Below, piece by piece: positions 24,609-36,642 of a DNA stretch of 64,000 bases (position 1 is the stretch's first letter; the number at the start of each line of letters is the position of its first letter). The notes under the pieces are model-generated. The model made no database searches, was not told where the DNA came from, and saw nothing but the letters and a program-made list of their open reading frames with translations. The stretch is from positions 1,488,001 to 1,552,000 of the forward strand of contig NZ_CP113529.1 of the NCBI RefSeq assembly GCF_026723865.1. The letters are read 5' to 3'. This stretch comes from Mycobacterium sp. Aquia_216 (GTDB lineage Bacteria > Actinomycetota > Actinomycetes > Mycobacteriales > Mycobacteriaceae). The position numbers were made by a program, and so were the translations under genes.

Positions 24609-26609
24609 GTGACGACGTCGACTGCGGCGATTCCACTGTCGTTCTCCGATAGGTGTAAGCGAATCTTCCTCGGTGAACCCTTGACCACGGATCAGTTAGA
24701 TGCCGAACGGTTGTCCAATCATGTTGCGCTCGGGGCACTTTCCCCTGACGCGATCTCTTCGACCGCCTATGGTCCTGAACAGATCATGATCGAACTGCTT
24801 CCCGCAGCCGGGATGGCCGCATTCGCGTTGCTGCTTCCGATCACCGGTGTGATTCTGGTGATTCTGGCGTTGGTGTCCGCGTCGTACCGCCAGGTCGTCA
24901 TGACCTACGCGCGATCGGGGGGTGCGTACACGGTCGCGCGGGAAAACTTCGGTCCCCGGGTTGCCCAGGTCGCCGCGGCAGCGCTGCTGATCGACTACGT
25001 GGTCACGGTGGCCGTGCAACCTGCGGCCGCGACCGTGGCGGTCGTCTCGGCGGTTCCCGTCCTACGCCCCTACCACCTGGAAATCACGCTGGCCGCGGTG
25101 GTCCTCATCTGTATTGTCAACCTGCGTGGTTTGCGACGCTCCGGCCGGGCATTTGCGATCACCACCTACGCCTTCGTCGCGATGATCATCGTGACGATCC
25201 TGACCGGCTTCGTTCGTGAAATCATCTGGGGATTACCGAAATACGATCCTCATCACATCGCGGGTGCAGTGCCGGTTCACCACGGTGGTGGGCTGGTGAT
25301 GGGAGCGACAGTCCTGGTTGTGTTGCGCGCGTTCGCCAACGGCGGCGCCTCGTTGACCGGCATCGAGGCGATTTCCAACAGCGTCGACACATTGCAGAAG
25401 CCCCAAGGTGTCAACGCCCGCCGGATCATCACCGTGATGGCGTGCATCCTCGGCTTCTTGCTGGCGGGAGTCGCCTGGCTGGCGCATGTCACGCACGCGG
25501 TGCCTTACCTCGACGAATATCCGTCAATGTTGTCCGAGATCGCCCACGCGGTGTTCGGCAACGGGGTGATCGGCCACATCCTGTACCTGCTGGTGCAGGC
25601 GTCTACCGCGGCGATCTTGTTCACGGGTTGCAACACCAGTTTCAATGGCTTTCCCGCCTTGGCCAGTTTTGTTGCCGAGGACCGTTTCCTGCCCCGCCCG
25701 CTTACCAAGCGGGGTCATCGGCTGGTCTTCTCCAACGGCATCCTGGTCCTTGCGGGGCTGGCTCTGACGCTCCTCGTCATCACCGAAGCCAAGGTGAGCC
25801 ACCTGGTGCCATTCTTCGCGATCGGGGTGTTCACCGGATTCTCGATGGCCGGCTACGGCATGGCCAAATACCATCTGACGCAACGAGGACGAGCCTGGCG
25901 GTCCAAGTTCGTCGTGAACGTGTCGGCGGGCATCTTGTCGACGGTCGTGGTGGGAATCTTCGCGGTCGCCAAGTTCACCGAAGGGGCCTGGCTGGTCGTC
26001 GTCGTCTTCCCGCTGCTGGTGTTCGCCTTGATGCGGCTCAACAAGAAGTACCGTGCCGAGGCTTCCGTCCTGGAGATGTCGCATGGGGCAGACATCGACA
26101 TTGATCGGCATCCGCGACTTCAGGTCCTGGTGTTCGTCGATTCGGTCGACCTCGCCGAGGTCGAGGCGTTGCGGCTTGGATACGGCCTGCATGCCGACGA
26201 GCTCACGGCCGTGCATTTCGTGATCGACATCGATCATGCGACGCGGCTGCGGGAGCGCTGGGACCGCTATGAACACGACACACCGATGTGGCTGATCAAC
26301 TGCCCGGATCGGCACTTGAGTCGGGCCGCACACGAATTGGTCTGCCGGGTGCTTACTGATCACCCCGACAGCAAGGTGACGGTGTTGTTGCCGCGCCGAA
26401 CCTATTCGCCGCTACTGGGCCGATTGCTGCACGACCGGACCGCGGACAAGATGGCCCGCGCCGTCAGCCGCATCCGGGACGCGACCGCCATCATCGTGCC
26501 CTACGATATCGAGTCCCGGATAGCGCGGATTGCCCCCGACGGCCTCGAGTCGCAGGCCGCATCGGCGCGTCAACCGGCCAGCGCCGCCCGGATGCACACG
26601 GTGACGTAG
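24609..26609 (+). CDS. KimA-type APC-superfamily permease (putative K+/H+ symporter), copy 2
   Basis: This 666-residue paralogue of the preceding gene is collinear over its whole length, with CKRIFLGEPL, LSPDAISSTAYGPEQIMI, SYRQVVMTYARSGGAYTVAR and the same C-terminal domain (LVFVDSVDLAEVEALRLGYG). Stretches of over 30 bases are identical between the two genes (for example around 23942 and 25933), which shows a recent tandem duplication or gene conversion. GTG at 24609 is chosen because AAGAAGGG precedes it and the N-terminus then aligns with copy 1; an upstream in-frame TTG at 24582 is less likely. The gap between copies is 55 bases, consistent with co-transcription. The last 40 bases overlap the convergent methyltransferase gene. 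Confidence 0.83.
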   Translation: MTTSTAAIPLSFSDRCKRIFLGEPLTTDQLDAERLSNHVALGALSPDAISSTAYGPEQIMIELLPAAGMAAFALLLPITGVILVILALVSASYRQVVMTYARSGGAYTVARENFGPRVAQVAAAALLIDYVVTVAVQPAAATVAVVSAVPVLRPYHLEITLAAVVLICIVNLRGLRRSGRAFAITTYAFVAMIIVTILTGFVREIIWGLPKYDPHHIAGAVPVHHGGGLVMGATVLVVLRAFANGGASLTGIEAISNSVDTLQKPQGVNARRIITVMACILGFLLAGVAWLAHVTHAVPYLDEYPSMLSEIAHAVFGNGVIGHILYLLVQASTAAILFTGCNTSFNGFPALASFVAEDRFLPRPLTKRGHRLVFSNGILVLAGLALTLLVITEAKVSHLVPFFAIGVFTGFSMAGYGMAKYHLTQRGRAWRSKFVVNVSAGILSTVVVGIFAVAKFTEGAWLVVVVFPLLVFALMRLNKKYRAEASVLEMSHGADIDIDRHPRLQVLVFVDSVDLAEVEALRLGYGLHADELTAVHFVIDIDHATRLRERWDRYEHDTPMWLINCPDRHLSRAAHELVCRVLTDHPDSKVTVLLPRRTYSPLLGRLLHDRTADKMARAVSRIRDATAIIVPYDIESRIARIAPDGLESQAASARQPASAARMHTVT

Positions 26610-27313
26610 GGCATCGCCAGGCCGGTCGAATTCGCCAGCGCCGGGTGGGTGGCCAGCAACTCGCGCACCTGGTCGAGGGTTTGCGTGCGGACGTCGGCCG
26701 GCGAAGTGATGCAGTAGCTGCGCGAGGCGACCAGATCGATCAACGCTTGCGGCGTCAGGTAATTGGTCCACTCGACTTGATGGCGCTGGCGTTCGCCGAA
26801 CGGTGGCGGCAGCGCCACGTCGAACCGGCGGCCGTCGCCATCGCTGCCGATGATCTGACCGAGCTCCCGAACCCAGCCGAGCCGTTCGTCGCGGGTGTTC
26901 CACACCAGGCCCAGCCGGCCGCCGGGCCGCAACACGCGTGCCACCTCGGGAATCGCTCGTTCCGGATCCACCCAGTGCCACGCCTGGGCAACCAGCACGG
27001 CGTCAACGCTGTTGTCTTCCAGCGGAATATCTTCGGCTGTGCCCAGCAGCGCGTGAGTCTCCGGCAGCGATGCGCTCAGCACTTCGAGCATGTCCGGAAT
27101 CGGGTCCACGGCCACCACGTCGAGGCCACGTTCCACCAGCCGGGTGGTCAGCTTGCCGGTGCCCGCACCGAGGTCGAGTACCTTGCGGGCGCCTCTCGGC
27201 AACAGCCAGTCGATCGCCTCCGGCGGATAGGAGGGGCGTCCACGCTCATAGGCTGCGGCCGCCGAACCGAACGACAGCGAGCGGTCGTGCTGAGAGCGGG
27301 TCACTGTCGACAC
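26570..27313 (-). CDS. SAM-dependent methyltransferase at the end of the met operon (Rv3342 type)
   Basis: This 247-residue class I methyltransferase has motif I in [20 protein letters not shown] and strand 2 ending [28 protein letters not shown] and [13 protein letters not shown] follow, typical of the UbiE/COQ5-like Methyltransf_11 group. GTG at 27313 lies inside the end of metX, with a 13-base overlap, so it is the third gene of the metY-metX transcript and should share control by the SAM-IV riboswitch. M. tuberculosis keeps the same gene order. The substrate is unknown. Confidence 0.85.
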   Translation of the reverse strand: MSTVTRSQHDRSLSFGSAAAAYERGRPSYPPEAIDWLLPRGARKVLDLGAGTGKLTTRLVERGLDVVAVDPIPDMLEVLSASLPETHALLGTAEDIPLEDNSVDAVLVAQAWHWVDPERAIPEVARVLRPGGRLGLVWNTRDERLGWVRELGQIIGSDGDGRRFDVALPPPFGERQRHQVEWTNYLTPQALIDLVASRSYCITSPADVRTQTLDQVRELLATHPALANSTGLAMPYVTVCIRAALAG

Positions 27314-28440
27314 GCACCTTCGTTCGCGGCCAAATCCAATGTCGCGCGGATCAATTCGCCCACCGCCTCGGTCTCCACCAGAAAGCCGTCATGCCCGCAG
27401 ATGGATTCGACAACCGCCAGCCCAGTGCAGCCCGGCAGTAACTCGGCCAGCTCCCGCTGCAAACGGAGCGGATAAAGCCGGTCGGAGTCGATGCCCCCGA
27501 CCACCGCCGGCACCGGGCACCTGCGCAACGCCTTGTCCACCCCGCCGCGGCCGCGGCCGACGTCGTGGCTGTTCAGCGTCTCGGTCAGGATCACGTAACT
27601 GCCGGCGTCAAAACGGGCCACGATCTTGTCGCCCTGGTGTTCCAGGTAGCTCTGCACCGCGTACCGCCCGCCGTCGGACGGGTCCTCGTCGCTCTGGCTG
27701 TCGTTGGCGAACCTGTTGTCGAGCTCGAGCTCGCCACGGTAGGTCAGATGCGCGAAGCGGCGGGCGATGGCCAGTCCGGCCTCCGGGGTGCGCCCGGTGT
27801 CGTGGTAGTCGCCGCCCTGCCAATTCGGGTCGGCCTTGATGGCCGCGATCTGGGTGGTCTGGGTGCCGATCTGGTCGGCGGTGGCACGCGCCCCGACGGC
27901 CAGCAGTAGTCCGGCCCGAACCCGCTCGGGGTGTCCGACCATCCATTCCAAAGCCCGTGCGCCGCCCATGGATCCGCCGACGACGGCGGCGACCTGATGG
28001 ATGCCCAGTGCGTCCAGCGCGGCAATGTCCGCCTCCACCTGGTCGCGCACGGTGATCAGCGGAAACCGGGAGCCCCATGGCTTTCCGTCTCGGGCAAGCG
28101 AACTCGGCCCGGTGGAGCCACGGCAGCCGCCCAGCACATTGGTGGCCACCGCGCACCAGCGGTTGGTGTCGATCGGTGCCCCCGGCCCCGCGATTCCGTC
28201 CCACCAGCCGGGCGTGGGATGCCCCGGGCCGGCCGGGCCGGTGATGTGGGAATCGCCGGTGAGAGCGTGCAGTACCACCACGACGTTGTCGCGCGTCGGC
28301 GACAGCTCGCCCCAGCGCTGCACGGCGATACAGACATTGTCGATTACCGCGCCGCTTTCGGTGGTCAGCGAGCCGATGTCGACCAAGCCGACCTCGCCTT
28401 CGGCGGGCAGCGTTTGCGTGGGCACGTCGGAGATCGTCAT
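27301..28440 (-). CDS. metX: Homoserine O-acetyltransferase MetX (called metA in M. tuberculosis)
   Basis: This 379-residue alpha/beta-hydrolase-fold enzyme activates homoserine with acetyl-CoA to O-acetylhomoserine, the first committed step of methionine synthesis. Visible motifs are [12 protein letters not shown], the nucleophile elbow [14 protein letters not shown], the catalytic Asp region [13 protein letters not shown] and the catalytic His in [12 protein letters not shown]. Length equals the mycobacterial homologue. It starts 12 bases after the metY stop. The product feeds MetY in the same transcript, and expression should fall when SAM is high. Confidence 0.95.
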   Translation of the reverse strand: MTISDVPTQTLPAEGEVGLVDIGSLTTESGAVIDNVCIAVQRWGELSPTRDNVVVVLHALTGDSHITGPAGPGHPTPGWWDGIAGPGAPIDTNRWCAVATNVLGGCRGSTGPSSLARDGKPWGSRFPLITVRDQVEADIAALDALGIHQVAAVVGGSMGGARALEWMVGHPERVRAGLLLAVGARATADQIGTQTTQIAAIKADPNWQGGDYHDTGRTPEAGLAIARRFAHLTYRGELELDNRFANDSQSDEDPSDGGRYAVQSYLEHQGDKIVARFDAGSYVILTETLNSHDVGRGRGGVDKALRRCPVPAVVGGIDSDRLYPLRLQRELAELLPGCTGLAVVESICGHDGFLVETEAVGELIRATLDLAANEGACRQ

Positions 28441-28452
28441 GTCCAGAGTCCC

Positions 28453-29820
28453 TCAGAAGGCTGCCACGGCCTGCGGATCGCCACTGGCGCCGGCGGACGT
28501 GCCGAATTTCCGAGCTGCGGCGAACCCGAGCTCGAGGTCGGCCAGGATGTCGTCGATGTTCTCGATGCCGACGGCCAGCCGCACCAGTCCCGGCGTGACG
28601 CCGGTGCTCAGCTGCTCGGCCGGGCTGAGCTGAGCGTGGGTCGTCGACGCCGGGTGAATCACCAGCGAACGCACGTCGCCGATGTTGGCGACGTGGCTGT
28701 GCAGTTGCAGCGCGTTCACGAATGCCTTGCCGGCTTCGACGCCACCGGCCAGCTCGAACGCCAGTACGGCACCGGTTCCCTTGGGCGCCAGCTTCTTTCC
28801 AAGCTCGTACCACGGCGAGCTGGGCAGTCCCGCGTAATTGACCGACTGCACGCCATCGTGACCCTCGAGGAATTCCGCGACACGTTGCGCGTTGGCGACG
28901 TGGCGCTCGATCCGCAGGCTCAGCGTCTCCAGGCCCTGGGCTACCAGGAACGCATTGAACGGCGAGGCCGCCGAACCAAAGTCGCGCAGCAATTGCACGC
29001 GCGCCTTCAGCGCGAACGCCGGCGGCCCCAGCTCGGCGAACACCACGCCGTGGTAGCTCGGGTCGGGTGTGGTGAACCCGGGGAAGCGGCCCTGCGTCCA
29101 GTCGAAGGTGCCGCCGTCGACGATCACCCCGGCGATCGCGGAGCCGTGGCCGCCCAGGTATTTGGTGGCGGAGTGCACCACGATGTCGGCGCCCTGCGTG
29201 AACGGCTGGATCAGGTACGGCGTGGCAATGGTGTTGTCGACGATCAGCGGAACACCGTTGGCGTGCGCCACCCCGGCGACTCCCGGGGTGTCCAGGATGT
29301 CGATCTGCGGGTTGGAGATCGTCTCGGCGAAGAAGGCCTTGGTGTTGGGCCGTACGGCCGCCTGCCACGAATCGAGATCGTCGGGATCCTCGACGAAGCT
29401 GACCTCGATACCGAGCTTGGCCAGCGAATAGTGGAACAGGTTGTAGGTGCCGCCATAGAGGCGCGGGCTGGACACGATGTGATCCCCGACACCCGCGAGG
29501 TTCAATATGGCGAATGTCTCAGCGGCCTGTCCGGAGCTCAGGAACAGTGCGGCGACGCCGCCCTCGAGCGCCGCGATCCGCTGTTCGACGACATCGGTGG
29601 TCGGGTTCCCGATGCGGGTGTAGATGTTGCCCGGGACCTCGAGCCCGAACAGGGCCGCGGCGTGGGTGGTGTCGTCAAAGACGTACGACGTGGTCTGGTA
29701 GATCGGCAGGGCACGCGCGTTGGTGGCCGGGTCGGGCTGCTGACCGGCGTGAACCTGCTTGGTTTCGAACGACCAATGCGCGGTCGGATCCGTTTCGGAA
29801 TCGTTGTTGTCGGAGCTCAC
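28453..29820 (-). CDS. metY: O-acetylhomoserine sulfhydrylase MetY (called metC in M. tuberculosis)
   Basis: This 455-residue PLP enzyme of the Cys/Met metabolism family forms homocysteine from O-acetylhomoserine and sulfide. The PLP lysine is in VHSATKYLGGHG. Other family motifs are FETKQVHAGQQPD and PIYQTTSYVFDD near the start, YTRIGNPTTDVVEQRIAALE and the C-terminal LVRLAVGIENIDDILADLE. The chosen GTG at 29820 sits directly after the riboswitch leader, with AGGGAAACGTAGG upstream. It is the first gene of metY-metX-methyltransferase. Confidence 0.95.
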   Translation of the reverse strand: MSSDNNDSETDPTAHWSFETKQVHAGQQPDPATNARALPIYQTTSYVFDDTTHAAALFGLEVPGNIYTRIGNPTTDVVEQRIAALEGGVAALFLSSGQAAETFAILNLAGVGDHIVSSPRLYGGTYNLFHYSLAKLGIEVSFVEDPDDLDSWQAAVRPNTKAFFAETISNPQIDILDTPGVAGVAHANGVPLIVDNTIATPYLIQPFTQGADIVVHSATKYLGGHGSAIAGVIVDGGTFDWTQGRFPGFTTPDPSYHGVVFAELGPPAFALKARVQLLRDFGSAASPFNAFLVAQGLETLSLRIERHVANAQRVAEFLEGHDGVQSVNYAGLPSSPWYELGKKLAPKGTGAVLAFELAGGVEAGKAFVNALQLHSHVANIGDVRSLVIHPASTTHAQLSPAEQLSTGVTPGLVRLAVGIENIDDILADLELGFAAARKFGTSAGASGDPQAVAAF

Positions 29821-29843
29821 CCTACGTTTCCCTGTCTACTCAG

Positions 29844-29863
29844 GGGCCCGTCATGGCGGACCC
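29844..29863 (-). promoter_or_regulatory. Candidate expression-platform hairpin of the SAM-IV riboswitch
   Basis: On the minus strand GGGTCCG (29863-29857) pairs with CGGGCCC (29850-29844) around the loop CCATGA, seven pairs including one G-U. It shares two bases (29862-29863) with the 3' strand of the riboswitch pseudoknot, so the two folds compete. No U-tract follows, so it is not a classical intrinsic terminator. The loop holds an ATG that opens a four-codon reading frame ending at TGA (29841). Function is inferred. Confidence 0.5.
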
Positions 29864-29980
29864 GCGCTTGCCGGATAGCCGGTGCTATGGCTACTCAACC
29901 TGGTCATCACCCGGGGCACCCCACCGCGGTTGGAGGGTTGCCGGCCAGCAAGCCGGGGCTTGATGCTGGCGCTCATGACC
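29859..29980 (-). ncRNA. SAM-IV riboswitch controlling metY-metX
   Basis: Read on the minus strand from 29980, the sequence GGTCATGAGCGCCAGC and what follows matches, almost base for base, the Mycobacterium SAM-IV riboswitch known from structural work. P1 pairs GGTCAT (29980-29975) with ATGACC (29907-29902). The core GGCCGGCAACCCTCCAACC is the SAM-binding/P3 region. The pseudoknot pairs CCGCG (29929-29925) with CGCGG (29866-29862). A TAGCC/GGCTA hairpin lies between. Binding of SAM should reduce expression of the methionine genes. The leader ends about 40 bases before the metY start. Confidence 0.95.
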
Positions 29981-29992
29981 AATTCGAAGACT

Positions 29993-29998
29993 ATCTTA
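29993..29998 (-). promoter_or_regulatory. Putative -10 element of the metY promoter
   Basis: TAAGAT on the minus strand lies about 12 bases upstream of the first riboswitch base. A transcript starting 6-8 bases downstream would begin at the 5' edge of the SAM-IV fold. No convincing -35 hexamer is visible at the normal distance, which is common in mycobacteria. Confidence 0.45.
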
Positions 29999-30108
29999 CT
30001 GTGCCGACTCCGTGCCAATGGCAGGTCGACACCTGCTCAAACACCCTTGATAACGTGGCAACGACAACGCTGAGCCCCCCAAAAATCTGATCGGGAGAGG
30101 GACCGTCC

Positions 30109-32346
<2,238 letters not shown>

Positions 32347-32381
32347 CGCCGCAACGACGCGGCAAGGAGGGTCGGACTCGA

Positions 32382-33608
32382 ATGTCCACTGAACCCAAGA
32401 TCAAAGTCAAAGGCCCTGTCGTCGAGCTCGACGGTGACGAGATGACCCGCGTCATCTGGAAGCTGATCAAAGACATGCTGATCCTTCCGCACCTCGACAT
32501 CAACTTGGACTACTACGACCTGGGCATCGAGCACCGCGACCGCACCGACGACCAGGTGACGATCGACGCGGCGTATGCGATCAAGAAGCACGGCGTCGGC
32601 GTCAAGTGCGCGACGATCACCCCCGACGAGGCACGCGTCGCCGAGTTCAACCTCAAGAAGATGTGGCTCTCGCCGAATGGGACGATCCGAAATATCCTGG
32701 GCGGCACCATCTTCCGTGAGCCCATTGTGATATCGAATGTGCCCCGGCTGGTTCCGGGCTGGACCAAGCCGATCGTCATCGGCCGTCACGCATTCGGCGA
32801 CCAGTACCGGTCGACCAACTTCAAGGTCGACAAGCCCGGCAGCGTCGCAATAACTTTCACGCCGTCGGATGGCAGCGAGCCGATCGTGCACGAGATGGTG
32901 TCGATCCCCGAGAACGGCGGCGTGGTGATGGGGATGTACAACTTCAAAGACTCTATCCGCGACTTCGCGCGGGCGTCGTTCTCCTACGGTCTGAACGCCA
33001 AATGGCCGGTGTACCTGTCCACCAAGAACACCATCCTCAAGGCCTACGACGGCATGTTCAAAGACGAATTCCAGCGCATCTACGACGAGGAGTTCAAGGA
33101 GCAGTTCGAAGCCGAGGGTCTGACGTACGAGCACCGGCTGATCGACGACATGGTCGCCGCGTGCCTGAAGTGGGAGGGCGGCTACGTCTGGGCCTGCAAG
33201 AACTATGACGGCGACGTCCAGTCGGACACCGTCGCGCAAGGCTACGGCTCGCTGGGCCTGATGACCTCGGTGTTGATGACCGCCGACGGCAAGACCGTCG
33301 AGGCCGAGGCCGCTCACGGCACCGTCACCCGGCACTATCGGCAGTACCAGGCCGGCAAGCCGACCTCGACCAACCCGATCGCCTCGATCTTCGCCTGGAC
33401 GCGGGGGCTGGCGCACCGCGGCAAGCTGGACAAGACGCCCGAGGTCATCGAATTCGCCCAGCAGCTGGAGGCCGTCGTCGTCGCCACCGTCGAGAGCGGG
33501 AAAATGACCAAGGACCTCGCCATCCTGATCGGTCCCGACCAGCAGTGGCAACAGAGCGAGGAATTCCTCGGCTCGATCGCCGAGAACTTGACGAAGGCGC
33601 TCGCTTAG
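32382..33608 (+). CDS. icd1: Dimeric NADP-dependent isocitrate dehydrogenase
   Basis: This 408-residue eukaryotic-type homodimeric IDH has [19 protein letters not shown] at the N-terminus, [19 protein letters not shown] (the phosphate/isocitrate loop), [20 protein letters not shown] and [20 protein letters not shown] with the metal-binding Asp. The NADP-binding [20 protein letters not shown] follows. It catalyses the same reaction as the monomeric enzyme upstream, so the pair is functionally redundant or differently regulated. ATG at 32382 follows AAGGAGG at 32364-32370. Its stop overlaps by four bases with the convergent hydrolase gene. Confidence 0.95.
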   Translation: MSTEPKIKVKGPVVELDGDEMTRVIWKLIKDMLILPHLDINLDYYDLGIEHRDRTDDQVTIDAAYAIKKHGVGVKCATITPDEARVAEFNLKKMWLSPNGTIRNILGGTIFREPIVISNVPRLVPGWTKPIVIGRHAFGDQYRSTNFKVDKPGSVAITFTPSDGSEPIVHEMVSIPENGGVVMGMYNFKDSIRDFARASFSYGLNAKWPVYLSTKNTILKAYDGMFKDEFQRIYDEEFKEQFEAEGLTYEHRLIDDMVAACLKWEGGYVWACKNYDGDVQSDTVAQGYGSLGLMTSVLMTADGKTVEAEAAHGTVTRHYRQYQAGKPTSTNPIASIFAWTRGLAHRGKLDKTPEVIEFAQQLEAVVVATVESGKMTKDLAILIGPDQQWQQSEEFLGSIAENLTKALA

Positions 33609-34504
33609 CTTGCCGGCGGATTGATGGCCCGCTCCGGCTGGGTGCATTGATCGAGGAAGTCCACGATCACTTCGGTGACCCGTTCGGGTGCCTCGAACAT
33701 CGGAACGTGACCGACGCCGTCGAGTGTGGTCACCTTGGCACCCTCGGGCAGGAAGTCGGTGAAATGCCGGCCGAACCGGCGCGGCGGGACCACGCGATCC
33801 TTCTCGCAGAGCACCACATGCGCCGGGACCGCGGTGTGCGCCAACTCCAGCAATCCGGGCAGTAACAGCGATTTGATCAACAGCTGGAAGTAGGCAGGGC
33901 AGTGCGCGGCGTCGTCGACGATGGCGCTTAATTGGCGCTCGCTCACGCCGTCCGGCGATCCACTCAGCGGCAGGGTGGCCAGCAGGCGGCTATACGGCAG
34001 GCGCAGCGTCCGCTGGCCGAGCAGCCGGGTCAGCAGCAAAATCGGCATTCCGGCCATGAACTTGCCGATGACCTCGAATTTGATCGGACTCCACCGCGTC
34101 CATCCGCCGGCGGCGGCCACGCCGGTGACGCTGCGCGCCCGACCGCGGCGCTCGAGCTCGTAGCCGACCCAGCCGCCCAGTGAGTTGCCCACGATGTGGG
34201 CCGTTTCCCAGCCCAGTTCGTCGAGTTGGCGTTCCACGTGATCGGCCAGCACCGACGAGCTCAGCAGCCAGGTTCGCGCCGACGGTCCACCGTTGTGGCC
34301 GGCCATCGTGGGGGCGAATACCTCGTAACGGCCGGTATCGGCCAGCTGCCGGGCCACCTGCTCCCATACCGCCTGGGACATCAGGAACGGGTGCAGCAGC
34401 AGCACCGGCTCTCCAGAGCCCAGGTGGATCGGCGCTCGAGTCGCCGCCGAAGGCGACGGCGACTGAGCGGAGCTCACGAGTGAGGAGCCGAGCAGACGTC
34501 GCAT
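33605..34504 (-). CDS. Alpha/beta-hydrolase
   Basis: This 299-residue alpha/beta-hydrolase-fold protein has its nucleophile elbow in [19 protein letters not shown] (G-N-S-L-G). The oxyanion region is [13 protein letters not shown], the acid is likely in [11 protein letters not shown] and the catalytic His in [14 protein letters not shown]. These place it with epoxide-hydrolase/lipase-like esterases. ATG at 34504 is preferred over an upstream in-frame start at 34636, which would cross into the divergent trpS promoter. The first ~30 residues ([14 protein letters not shown]) are not conserved-looking. The substrate is unknown. Confidence 0.83.
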   Translation of the reverse strand: MRRLLGSSLVSSAQSPSPSAATRAPIHLGSGEPVLLLHPFLMSQAVWEQVARQLADTGRYEVFAPTMAGHNGGPSARTWLLSSSVLADHVERQLDELGWETAHIVGNSLGGWVGYELERRGRARSVTGVAAAGGWTRWSPIKFEVIGKFMAGMPILLLTRLLGQRTLRLPYSRLLATLPLSGSPDGVSERQLSAIVDDAAHCPAYFQLLIKSLLLPGLLELAHTAVPAHVVLCEKDRVVPPRRFGRHFTDFLPEGAKVTTLDGVGHVPMFEAPERVTEVIVDFLDQCTQPERAINPPAS

Positions 34505-34522
34505 AGTGCCGACACTAAAGGT

Positions 34523-34537
34523 GGTACCGCCGGTACC
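34523..34537. promoter_or_regulatory. 15-bp palindrome in the hydrolase-trpS divergent gap
   Basis: GGTACCGCCGGTACC reads as a perfect odd palindrome centred on base 34530, within the 82 bases separating the two divergent start codons. It could be an operator for either gene or an RNA hairpin in the trpS leader. I recognise no known mycobacterial regulator motif. Confidence 0.4.
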
Positions 34538-34571
34538 GCAAGCAACGGCACGGCCGGGAAACCACGCGTGA

Positions 34572-35606
<1,035 letters not shown>

Positions 35607-35613
35607 GGCGTTC

Positions 35614-36642
35614 ATGGACGAACCGGCCAAGCCGGGGATCCTCGACCGGTTGCGGGCCCGGTTCGGCTGGCTCGACCATGCGATCCGCGCCTACAAACAT
35701 TTCGACGAGCGCAATGGCGGCTTCTTGGCCGCCGGTCTCACGTACTACACGATCTTCGCGCTATTTCCTTTGCTGATGGTCAGTTTCGCGGTCGTCGGTT
35801 TCATGCTGGCCCAGGATCCAAAGCTGCTCGTCAGCATCGACGACCACATCCGCGACGCGGTCTCGGGCGCGCTCGGGCAGCAGCTGGTGGACTTGATGAA
35901 TTCGGCGATCGACGCGCGCACGTCGGTCGGTGTCATCGGTCTGGGTGCCTCGGCGTGGGCCGGCCTTGGCTGGATGTCCCACATGCGCGCGGCGGTGACC
36001 GAGATGTGGTGGGACGAACCGCTGAAGTCTGCTGGCTTCGTGCGCGGAAAGTTGTCCGATCTGGTCGCGATGCTGGGGACCTTCGTGGTCATCCTCGCCA
36101 CCCTCGCGCTCACCGCGCTCGGGCACGCGGCACCGATGCGCGCGGTACTGAAATGGGCAGGCGTGCCCGTTTTCTCGGTCTTCGGCGAGATCTTCAGGGG
36201 CCTGTCGATATTGGTGTCGCTGCTGGTGTCGTGGATGTTGTTCACCTGGATGATCGGCCGGCTGCCGCGACACAAGGTCAGCCTGGCCGGCTCGGCGCGG
36301 GCCGGCTTGCTCGCGGCGATCGGCTTCGAGTTGTTCAAACAGGTGGCCTCGATCTACCTGCGGGTCGTGTTGCGCAGTCCGGCGGGTGCGACCTTCGGGC
36401 CGGTGCTGGGCCTGATGGTGTTCGCCTACATCACGGGGTATCTGGTGCTCTTCGCCACCGCCTGGGCGGCCACGCTTTCCAATGATCCGCGCAGCAAGTA
36501 CGCCCCGCCTCCGGCACCCGCGATCATCGCCCCGCGGATCCTGCTGGACGAGGGCATCAGCACGCGTCAGACGCTGACCGCGATGGTCATGGGAGCCGTT
36601 GGAGCGCTGACCTTTTCCAGGCTGATTCGCCGGCTGCGTTAG
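35614..36642 (+). CDS. YihY/BrkB family inner membrane protein (Rv3335c type)
   Basis: This 342-residue integral membrane protein has about six membrane helices. The family opening is FDERNGGFLAAGLTYYTIFA, followed by LFPLLMVSFAVVGFML. Later conserved stretches are WAGLGWMSHMRAAVTEMW and GPVLGLMVFAYITGYLVLFA. ATG at 35614 is chosen because it sits 7 bases after trpS behind AAGGTAGGG; an in-frame upstream start lies inside trpS. The biochemical role of the family is not established, and the old link with ribonuclease BN has been discarded. The stop overlaps the convergent nagA stop by four bases. Confidence 0.87.
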   Translation: MDEPAKPGILDRLRARFGWLDHAIRAYKHFDERNGGFLAAGLTYYTIFALFPLLMVSFAVVGFMLAQDPKLLVSIDDHIRDAVSGALGQQLVDLMNSAIDARTSVGVIGLGASAWAGLGWMSHMRAAVTEMWWDEPLKSAGFVRGKLSDLVAMLGTFVVILATLALTALGHAAPMRAVLKWAGVPVFSVFGEIFRGLSILVSLLVSWMLFTWMIGRLPRHKVSLAGSARAGLLAAIGFELFKQVASIYLRVVLRSPAGATFGPVLGLMVFAYITGYLVLFATAWAATLSNDPRSKYAPPPAPAIIAPRILLDEGISTRQTLTAMVMGAVGALTFSRLIRRLR

